A DNA stretch of 64,000 bases, taken from NCBI GenBank assembly GCA_963702035.1, contig OY969700.1, positions 930,001 through 994,000 on the forward strand, read 5' to 3'. Under the pieces are notes generated by a model, which did not search any database, was not told the DNA's origin, and saw only the letters and a program-made list of their open reading frames with translations. This DNA is from VRUE01 sp963702035 (lineage in GTDB: Bacteria > Actinomycetota > Thermoleophilia > Solirubrobacterales > 70-9). Position 1 is the stretch's first letter. The number at the start of each line of letters is the position of its first letter. Shown here piece by piece: positions 57,952 to 64,000 of this stretch. Both the position numbers and the translations under genes were made by a program.

Positions 57952-57978
57952 CGCGCGTGTGGCGCGCTCAAACAAAAA
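57952..57978 (-). promoter_or_regulatory. Shared TadE-locus upstream element, copy 2
   Basis: On the minus strand TTTTTGTTTGAGCGC is followed by GCCACACGCGCG, nearly identical to 51557-51583 and at the same 24-bp distance from the start codon. The upstream CCCGGTCTCGGGAC box (57995-58008) is 13 bp closer than in copy 1. Confidence 0.65.
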
Positions 57979-58008
57979 GTTGTGTGACAGCTTTGTCCCG
58001 AGACCGGG

Positions 58009-58359
58009 TCAGTAGGTGTTTGCTTCCGTCCAGACCTTCCAGATCGCCGCGACCGCCGCGCCGAGCAGAAAGATCCAGGCGAGCGTGCCGCCGCCGCTGG
58101 CGAACATCTCGTCGCTGCCGGCGACCAGCAGCGCGATCAGGCCGAGGCCGCCGTAGAGGATCGCGCGGCGACCGTCGCTCAGCGCCGCCAGGGTCAGCTG
58201 GTTCTGGCGGCTCAGCACGAACACGGTCCAGGCGATCGCCGCCAGGAAGCCCATCGTGATCGCGGTCAGGATCGCGTCCGCCGCGTTGCCGCCGTGGGGG
58301 GCGAAGGCGACGATCAGGGCAAGCACCAGCACGATCGCGGTATTTCGGAGCTTCCGCAC
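58009..58359 (-). CDS. Small membrane protein of unknown function
   Basis: 116 residues with about four hydrophobic segments (IVLVLALIVAFAP, ILTAITMGFLAAIAWTVFVL, AILYGGLGLIALLVAG, LAWIFLLGAAVAAIWKVW). No motif is recognised. It begins 9 bp after the Pit-family transporter stop, so it may be co-transcribed with the phosphate genes. Confidence 0.65.
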   Translation of the reverse strand: MRKLRNTAIVLVLALIVAFAPHGGNAADAILTAITMGFLAAIAWTVFVLSRQNQLTLAALSDGRRAILYGGLGLIALLVAGSDEMFASGGGTLAWIFLLGAAVAAIWKVWTEANTY

Positions 58360-58368
58360 AGGAAAAGC

Positions 58369-59370
58369 TTACGCTCCGAGCCCGAGGAGCCAGGCGATTC
58401 CGTAGGCGGCCGCCCCGATGGCCGCGGCTGCCGGCAGGGTCAGCAGCCAGGCGACGACGATGTTGCCGGCCACGCCCCAGCGAACCGCCGAGATCCTTTT
58501 CGCCGCGCCGGCGCCCATCACGCCGCCGCTGATCGCGTGCGTCGAGGAGATCGGAAAACCGAGGAACGAGGCGGCCAGAATCGTCGCCGCCCCGGCGCTC
58601 TGAGCCGCGAAGCCCTGCGCGGCGTCCATCTCGATGATCCGTGTCCCCCGACCCCGCATCACCCGCAGGCCGCCGGCCCAGGTGCCGAGAGCCAGTGCCG
58701 TGGCGGCCGTGACTATCACCCAGAACGGCGGGTCGGCGGTTGCGCCAAGGCTGCCGTTTGCGATCAGCGCCAAGGCGATCACGCCCATCGTCTTCTGCGC
58801 GTCGTTGGCGCCGTGGGCGAGCGCGAGCAGGCTTCCGGAGAGCAGCTGGGCACGGCGAAACCCGCGCGTGACCGGCCCGGGACGTCGCTGACCGAAGAGA
58901 CGGTAGACGACGGCGATCGCGCAGACGGCAACCAGGAAGGCGGCAAGCGGCGCCAGCAGGGCGGGGATCAGCACCTTGTCGAGCACCCCGCCGCCGACCA
59001 GCGCGTCCGTCCCCGCAGCCGCCAGCGAGGCCCCCAGCAGGCCGCCGATCAGCGCGTGCGAGGAGCTCGACGGCAGGCCAAGCCGCCAGGTCGCGAGGTT
59101 CCAGGCGATCGCCCCGAGCAGGCCGGTGAGGACGACGACGGGAGCGATCGAGGCGGCCTCGACAACATCGTGGGCGATCGTCGCCGCCACGGCGACGGAG
59201 ATGAACGCGCCGGCGAAGTTGAGCAGGGCAGCCGCCGCGATCGCCGCCTGGGGTGGCGCCGCCCCAGTGGAGACGGCGGTCGAGATCAGGTCGAAGGTGT
59301 CGTGAAAGCCGTTGCTGAAAGCGAACGTCAACGCAGCGATCACAGCCAAAACGAGGGCCAAATCACTCAT
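58369..59370 (-). CDS. Inorganic phosphate transporter, Pit family
   Basis: 333 residues, about ten transmembrane helices, with the two inverted PiT signatures: FSNGFHDTFDLISTAVSTGA near the N-terminus and LLALAHGANDAQKTMGVIAL near the middle, plus GFPISSTHAISGG at the end. It is a low-affinity metal-phosphate:H+ or Na+ symporter. It lies 7 bp downstream of the DUF47 (PhoU-like) gene, the usual Pit partner. Confidence 0.93.
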   Translation of the reverse strand: MSDLALVLAVIAALTFAFSNGFHDTFDLISTAVSTGAAPPQAAIAAAALLNFAGAFISVAVAATIAHDVVEAASIAPVVVLTGLLGAIAWNLATWRLGLPSSSSHALIGGLLGASLAAAGTDALVGGGVLDKVLIPALLAPLAAFLVAVCAIAVVYRLFGQRRPGPVTRGFRRAQLLSGSLLALAHGANDAQKTMGVIALALIANGSLGATADPPFWVIVTAATALALGTWAGGLRVMRGRGTRIIEMDAAQGFAAQSAGAATILAASFLGFPISSTHAISGGVMGAGAAKRISAVRWGVAGNIVVAWLLTLPAAAAIGAAAYGIAWLLGLGA

Positions 59371-59377
59371 GACGCGA

Positions 59378-59998
59378 TCATGCGTTCTTGATTACTATGC
59401 CCTCGAGTATCTGCGCCGCGGTCTCCGTGGCGTCGATCGCGTTCTCGAGCACCGCGAACATGTCCTTCCAGCGGATCACGACCATCGGGTCGATCCCGTT
59501 CGAGAAGAGCGATGCGACCGCGTCGCGGGAGATCCGGTCGCCCTCGTTCTCGAGCCGGTGGATCTCGATCCAGTAACGGTCCAAATCCTTGAAGCCGCGC
59601 AGGTTCTCGAGCCCAGCGGCGAGCTGCTCACACGCTCCCACGAGAACCTTGGTCAGCGCCTGCGACTGCGCCATCGGCGCCTCTATCTGGTAGAGACCGA
59701 GGAAGTCCGCCGCCTCCTCGGTGTAGTCGACGATGTCGTCCATGCGGGTCGCGAGGCCGTAGATGTCCTCGCGGTCGATCGGCGTGACGAAGGTCGAGTT
59801 GAGGCGTTTGATGATGTCGTGGGTGATCCGGTCGCCCTCCTGCTCGGCCTTGAGGATCTCCCTCGAGAGGTCGGTCTCGTCGGGCCAGATGCCCATCATC
59901 TCGTCGAGCAGGCGGGCAGCGTGGAGGGTGTTCTGCCCGGCCTCGATGAAGAGCTCGAAGAAAATGCTGTCCCGGGGCAGGAACGAGAGGCGTGCCAT
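59378..59998 (-). CDS. DUF47 PhoU-like regulator of Pit transport
   Basis: 206 residues, all-helical, DUF47 family. PRDSIFFELFIEAGQNTLHA, EGDRITHDIIKRLNSTFVTP and DREDIYGLATRMDDIVDY are the typical E/DxxxD metal-binding helices. DUF47 proteins are thought to gate Pit transporters in response to phosphate. Located between ppk1 and pit. Confidence 0.92.
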   Translation of the reverse strand: MARLSFLPRDSIFFELFIEAGQNTLHAARLLDEMMGIWPDETDLSREILKAEQEGDRITHDIIKRLNSTFVTPIDREDIYGLATRMDDIVDYTEEAADFLGLYQIEAPMAQSQALTKVLVGACEQLAAGLENLRGFKDLDRYWIEIHRLENEGDRISRDAVASLFSNGIDPMVVIRWKDMFAVLENAIDATETAAQILEGIVIKNA

Positions 59999-60025
59999 CG
60001 GGGAATCCTAGTCGTCTGCGCCGGC

Positions 60026-62131
60026 TCAGCCAGGCGCCGCCGCGAACTGCTCGCCGGCGCGGGCGCTGTGGCGCCGGCGCAACTCCTCCTGCACGCTGTG
60101 CCGCTCCCCTGGGGGCGTCTCGAGCCGGGTCCAGACACCGTCGCCGTCGAGCTCCCAGGCGTTGGCGTTCTCGGCGAAGCAGAGCTCGAGGACTTCGAGC
60201 AGTTCGGCCCGCAACGCCTCGTCTTCGATCGGGGCGACGAGCTCGACCCGGCTGTCGAGGTTGCGCGGCATCAGGTCCGCCGAGCCGGTCAGCACGCGAG
60301 CCTCCTCGCCGCGCAGGAAGGCGTAGATGCGCGAGTGCTCGAGGAAGCGGCCGACGATCGAGACGACGCGGATGTTCTCCGAGACCCCCGGCACTCCCGG
60401 CCGCAGGCAGCAGACGCCGCGCACGTTGAGGTCGACCCGGACCCCCGCCCGCGACGCCTCGTAGAGGGCCTGGATGCAACGCGCGTCGACCAGCGCGTTC
60501 ATCTTCAGCGCGATCCGCGCCTCTTCGCCGGCGCGATGGGCCGCAACAGTCGCCTCGATCTCGCCGAGGATGCGGTCGCGCATCGTCGTCGGCGAGACCA
60601 GCAGCTTGCGGTAGCCGGCCGGCCGGCCGTAGCCGGTGAGGAAGTTGAACATCTCGGCGACGTCGGCGCCGATCTCCGGGTCGGCGGTGAAGAGACCGAG
60701 GTCGGTGTAGAGGCGAGCGGTGGTCGGGTTGTAGTTGCCGGTGCCGATGTGGACGTACTCGCGCACCCGGTCGCCCTCGCGACGGGCGACGAGGATCGCC
60801 TTCACGTGGGTCTTCAGCCCGGGGATGCCGTAGACGACGTGGACCCCCGCCTCCTCCATCGACTTCGCCCAGTGGATGTTGGCCTCCTCGTCGAAGCGGG
60901 CTTTCAGCTCGACCATGCAGACCGCCTGCTTGCCGCGTTCGGAGGCGCGGATCAGAGCCGGCACCAGCGGCGAGTCGTCGCTGGTCCGGTACACGGTCTG
61001 CTTGATCGCCAGCACGTCGGGGTCGGCTACCGCCTGTACGACGAAGCGCTCAACCGAGCTGACAAAGGAGTCATAGGGATGGTGGACGAGGATGTCGCCC
61101 TGCCGGATCGCGGCGAACATGTCAGCCGGCTCGTCGTCCTCGCCCTGCAGGCGCGGCTGCGTCACCGGGGTCCAGGGCTCGTAGCGCAGCTCGGGGTGGC
61201 TGCCGGCGGCGTCGACGACGTCGCCCAGATCGGCGAGGTCGATCAGGCCGTCGACGTCGTAGACCTCGCGGTCTTCGAGCCCCAGCGCGTCGATCAGCTG
61301 GCCACGCAGCTTCGCATTCATCCCCGCCGCGACCTCGAGCCGCACGACCTCGCCGAAGCGGCGGCGGCGCAGCTCGTCCTGGACCGCCTGCAGCAGGTCG
61401 TCGGCCTCGTCTGAGATCGTGAAATCGGCATCGCGGGTGACGCGGAAGTAGCCGTGGTCGATCACCTCGGCGCCAGGGAAGAGCGCGTCGAGGTTGGCCG
61501 CGATCGCCTCCTCCAGGGGCACGAAGACCTCGTCGCGCTCGCCGACCCGCAGGAAGCGGCCGAGCAGCTCCTTCGGCACCTTGACGCGGGCGATGATCTC
61601 GGTGCCGCTGTCGGGGTCGCGCAGCAGCACGCCGAGGCTGAGCGAGAGATTGGAGATATAGGGGAAGGGGCGTCCGAGCCCGACCACGAGCGGGGTCAGG
61701 GCCGGAAAGACCTGCTCGTGGAAGCGGGCGTCGATTTCGCGGCGCTCCTCCTCGCTCGCTGTCTGCAGCGAGACGATCCGCACGCCGTGCTCCTCCAGCA
61801 CCGGGCGCAGCGTGCCGTTGAAGACGCTGTGCAGGCGGGTGTCGAGCTCCAGCACCCGCGGCTGGATCGCGTCGATCTGCTCTCGCGGTGGCAGCCCATC
61901 GGGCCCGTGCGCATCGATCCCGGCGTCGAGCTGGTCGAACAGCCCCGCGACGCGGACCATGAAGAACTCGTCCAGGTTGGAGGCATAGATCGCGCAGAAC
62001 CTGACCCGCTCCAGCAGCGGCACCCGCTGGTCCTCGGCCAACTCGAGAACACGCTGGTTGAAGTCGAGCCAGGAGAGCTCGCGGTTGGAATAGAGGGCGG
62101 GATCGTCGATCGGCCAATCGTACTGGCGCAC
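60026..62131 (-). CDS. ppk1: Polyphosphate kinase 1
   Basis: 701 residues. NRELSWLDFNQRVLELA is the N-terminal domain, and head/tail phospholipase-D-like domains follow. VHHPYDSFVSSVERFV precedes the core, and the catalytic histidines lie in GLKTHVKAILVARRE and HIGTGNYNPTTARLYTD. It makes polyphosphate from ATP reversibly. It stands 27 bp upstream of the Pit/DUF47 pair, giving a phosphate-storage and transport block. Confidence 0.96.
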   Translation of the reverse strand: MRQYDWPIDDPALYSNRELSWLDFNQRVLELAEDQRVPLLERVRFCAIYASNLDEFFMVRVAGLFDQLDAGIDAHGPDGLPPREQIDAIQPRVLELDTRLHSVFNGTLRPVLEEHGVRIVSLQTASEEERREIDARFHEQVFPALTPLVVGLGRPFPYISNLSLSLGVLLRDPDSGTEIIARVKVPKELLGRFLRVGERDEVFVPLEEAIAANLDALFPGAEVIDHGYFRVTRDADFTISDEADDLLQAVQDELRRRRFGEVVRLEVAAGMNAKLRGQLIDALGLEDREVYDVDGLIDLADLGDVVDAAGSHPELRYEPWTPVTQPRLQGEDDEPADMFAAIRQGDILVHHPYDSFVSSVERFVVQAVADPDVLAIKQTVYRTSDDSPLVPALIRASERGKQAVCMVELKARFDEEANIHWAKSMEEAGVHVVYGIPGLKTHVKAILVARREGDRVREYVHIGTGNYNPTTARLYTDLGLFTADPEIGADVAEMFNFLTGYGRPAGYRKLLVSPTTMRDRILGEIEATVAAHRAGEEARIALKMNALVDARCIQALYEASRAGVRVDLNVRGVCCLRPGVPGVSENIRVVSIVGRFLEHSRIYAFLRGEEARVLTGSADLMPRNLDSRVELVAPIEDEALRAELLEVLELCFAENANAWELDGDGVWTRLETPPGERHSVQEELRRRHSARAGEQFAAAPG

Positions 62132-62151
62132 CCCTTCCCCTCCCCCATGCC

Positions 62152-64000
62152 TCAGGCCGCTCGGGAAGGAGCTTGCCTGCTCGCCGCGGGCTCGGCGAGA
62201 GCCCGCCGGTAGCCATTCCCGAGCTGCTCCATGGCCCGCTCCCAGGAGCGGGTCGCGACCGCGCCCCGCGCCGCCTCGCCGAGGCGGCGGCGCAGCGCCG
62301 GAGACGCGGTCAGCTGCAGCACCGCCCCGGCCAGGTGGTCGGGGTCGGGCTGGCAGAGGATGCCGGTGTGGCGGTTCTCGATCAGCGCCGCCGGCCCCCC
62401 TTCGCCGACCGCGACGACGGGCAGGCCGCTGGCGCCCGCCTCCAGCACCACCTGGCCGTAGGTATCGGTGCGCGAGCAGAAGAGGAAGAGATCGGCGCTG
62501 GCGTAGGCGCGAGCGAGGTCGTCGCCCTCGAGCCAGCCGAGGAAGGTCGCGTGCTCGCCAAGCCGGGCGCGCAGCTCGCCCTCCTCGGGGCCGCCGCCGG
62601 CAAGCAGCAGGTGCAGGCGCGGCTCGACGACGCGCGCCCGCAGGAAGCTCTCGGCGAGCAGATCGACCCCCTTCTCGCGGGTCAGGCGGCCCGCGTAGAG
62701 AACCCGCAGCTCGCCCGGGAAGGCGCTGCGCTCGGCCTTCTCGGGGCTGAAGCGGTCAGTGTCGACCCCGCGCTCCCAGCGGTCGATGCGACCCTCCCCG
62801 GCACCGAGGCCGAGTAGCGAGCGATCCGCCGCGGGACTCGGCGAGAGGACACGCGAGGGCGCCTTGTAGAAGGCGCCGAGGGCGGCCCTGGAGATTGCCT
62901 CCAGGCCGTCGTCACCGCTGCGCACGCCGGTGTAGACGGCGAGCTCGGTGTGGTAGCTGGCGAGCAGCGGCGTCGCGGAGATCCGGCTGAGCAGCGAGGC
63001 GGCGACGCCGGCCGGACCGGGCGCGGTGACGTGGACGAGGTCGTAGCGGCCCTCGGCGAGGGTCTCGGCCAGATCGGGCAGGCCGGGAACCCCGAGGGTC
63101 ATTCCCTCGTAGAAGGGGACCTGCAGCGACGTCGCGGCGGGGAGCCGCCGGTCGACCCCGGGATCGGTGCCGACCACCTCGACCTCGAAGCCGGGCACGC
63201 CGCGCTCGCGGATCTGCTCGATCGTGTGGGTGACGCCGTGCATCGCCTCGATTCCGTCGGCGATCAGCGCGACCCTGGGCCGCTCGCCGGAGCGCCCCGC
63301 CAGCTTCGCCTTCTCGGCGCCGAGGAAGACGGTCGGCGGCGCGTAGGGGATCGCCGGCAACAGCGCCTCGAAGAGGCCGCCCACGGCGGTCTGCACGTCG
63401 CCGCGGGCGACAGCCCCAGTGCCCGCGGCGATCGCGCCGCGCAGGCGCCGGTCGTGGATGCGGCGGGCGCGGCGGTAGAGGTCGGCGTGCGAGAACTCCT
63501 CCGCTTGGAGATGGTCGATCAGCTCGCGGCCGCGCTGCTCGATGCCGATCGAGCGAAGCCAGGAGTCGAGCAGCTCGCGGGCGTCGTCGGGGCCGACATC
63601 GGCGGCAATCGCCCCCTCGCGGGCGGCGCCCTGGCCGACCACGCGCTGGGCGATCTTCAGCACGACGGCCGGGTCGGGCGCTGTGGACTTTGTACGTGCG
63701 CTGGCACGTACAAAGTCCACAGCGGCATCCCCGTGGTCCGCGATGACGAGCGCTCGGGTCGCCAGCGCCATCGCCGCGTGCGCCCACTTGGCGGCACTGC
63801 CCTGCTCGCCACCCGCGGTGGCCTCGCCGGCTCGCATGCGGGCGAGAAACTCTTCCGGCGTGGAGGCGGCCGGCACCTCGGTCCAGGTGCGGCCGATATC
63901 CACGCCGGCGTGATCGTCGGAGCCGCCGATCCCCGTGCTGCCGTTGGTCTCGACGTAGACCACCGCGGGCATGTTCAGCTCCGCGGCGCGCGAGCCGTTG
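62152..64000 (-). CDS. PHP-domain/GT4 glycosyltransferase fusion, 5'-truncated by window edge
   Basis: 616 residues visible; the frame stays open through the window edge (NGSRAAELN before MPAVVYVE). The N-terminal part is the end of a PHP metal-dependent phosphoesterase domain (GGSDDHAGVDIGRTWTEVP). After a helical linker (residues about 150-225) comes a GT4-type glycosyltransferase with PRVALIADGIEAMHGV, YDLVHVTAPGP, VLYAGRLTREKGVDLL and FLFCSRTDTYGQVVLEAGAS. A perfect 46-nt palindrome is inserted in frame near residue 91. It probably hydrolyses and glycosylates related sugar-phosphate or lipid substrates. Confidence 0.88.
   Translation of the reverse strand, partial: NGSRAAELNMPAVVYVETNGSTGIGGSDDHAGVDIGRTWTEVPAASTPEEFLARMRAGEATAGGEQGSAAKWAHAAMALATRALVIADHGDAAVDFVRASARTKSTAPDPAVVLKIAQRVVGQGAAREGAIAADVGPDDARELLDSWLRSIGIEQRGRELIDHLQAEEFSHADLYRRARRIHDRRLRGAIAAGTGAVARGDVQTAVGGLFEALLPAIPYAPPTVFLGAEKAKLAGRSGERPRVALIADGIEAMHGVTHTIEQIRERGVPGFEVEVVGTDPGVDRRLPAATSLQVPFYEGMTLGVPGLPDLAETLAEGRYDLVHVTAPGPAGVAASLLSRISATPLLASYHTELAVYTGVRSGDDGLEAISRAALGAFYKAPSRVLSPSPAADRSLLGLGAGEGRIDRWERGVDTDRFSPEKAERSAFPGELRVLYAGRLTREKGVDLLAESFLRARVVEPRLHLLLAGGGPEEGELRARLGEHATFLGWLEGDDLARAYASADLFLFCSRTDTYGQVVLEAGASGLPVVAVGEGGPAALIENRHTGILCQPDPDHLAGAVLQLTASPALRRRLGEAARGAVATRSWERAMEQLGNGYRRALAEPAASRQAPSRAA
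63679..63724. repeat. 46-nt perfect palindromic element inside a coding sequence
   Basis: The arms 63679-63699 and 63704-63724 are perfectly complementary over 21 bp around a 4-nt loop (GCTG). The core is TGTGGACTTTGTACGTGC and its complement. The coding frame continues through it, adding about 15 residues (VDFVRASARTKSTA). Confidence 0.75.

Overview
The window is a densely coded, strongly G+C-rich bacterial chromosome segment. Its gene content points to the Actinomycetota, most likely the class Thermoleophilia (Solirubrobacterales-like). The indicators are a REP13E12-type DUF222-HNH gene, a very large secreted protein family and a PHP-glycosyltransferase fusion that I associate with that group, an actinobacterial-type CGAAC-N4-GTTCG LexA box, and many apparently leaderless genes whose TANNNT -10 box lies 6-10 nt before the start codon. 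The lineage is an inference; no rRNA gene is present.

Layout. 1-5.5 kb: the end of an MMPL transporter convergent with glutamine synthetase (frameshifted in this sequence), an AhpD-like protein and two exported proteins, one of them RlpA-like. 5.7-8.4 kb: RNase P RNA, an SDR, lexA with its SOS box, tRNA-Leu(GAG) and a hicAB toxin-antitoxin pair. 8.8-15 kb: a hybrid histidine kinase/HD-GYP signalling pair, DUF2252 and an MFS exporter. 15-18.9 kb: a dtd remnant, GNAT, a broken PIN/AbrB pair, an alkB-rubredoxin-tetR operon behind a perfect operator palindrome, and secG. 18.9-30 kb: a secreted trypsin-like protease with a partner, the cytochrome c maturation genes ccmE/ccmF and ccmG/ccmH, a frameshifted glycosyltransferase, a 969-residue secreted protein, an HTH regulator, and an ORF6N gene beside tRNA-Gly(CCC). 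30-46 kb: housekeeping genes (argS, a Ser/Thr kinase coupled to a lipoprotein, tgt, the glycolytic series gap-pgk-tpiA-gpmI, an ABC exporter, rapZ, uvrC). 46-50 kb: enoyl-CoA hydratase, a cupredoxin, an AOC-like lipoprotein, a truncated DUF222-HNH gene, MaoC and vapBC. 50-58 kb: a TadE-like/VanY/lytic-transglycosylase fusion, a four-gene 2-oxoacid:ferredoxin oxidoreductase operon and a small TadE locus. 58-64 kb: phosphate transport (Pit, DUF47), polyphosphate kinase and a PHP-glycosyltransferase running off the window.

How genes work together: the carbon genes form a lower-glycolysis block plus a ferredoxin-linked 2-oxoacid oxidoreductase. The Ccm genes and the cupredoxin indicate a c-type cytochrome respiratory chain. 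AlkB and rubredoxin indicate alkane hydroxylation under TetR control. Pit/DUF47/Ppk form a phosphate and polyphosphate block. The two TadE loci (50.2-51.5 kb and 56.6-57.9 kb) carry the same roughly 27-bp upstream element at the same distance from their first start codons, which suggests co-regulation.

Most notable: the TadE-VanY-SLT fusion and its shared promoter-proximal element; a three-copy intergenic repeat with a variable hairpin core; three single-base frameshifts in unrelated genes, all at the same 8-mer GGTCGAAC; a 46-nt perfect palindrome in frame inside a coding sequence; and long perfect inverted repeats in several intergenic gaps. No insertion sequence, CRISPR array or rRNA operon was seen.
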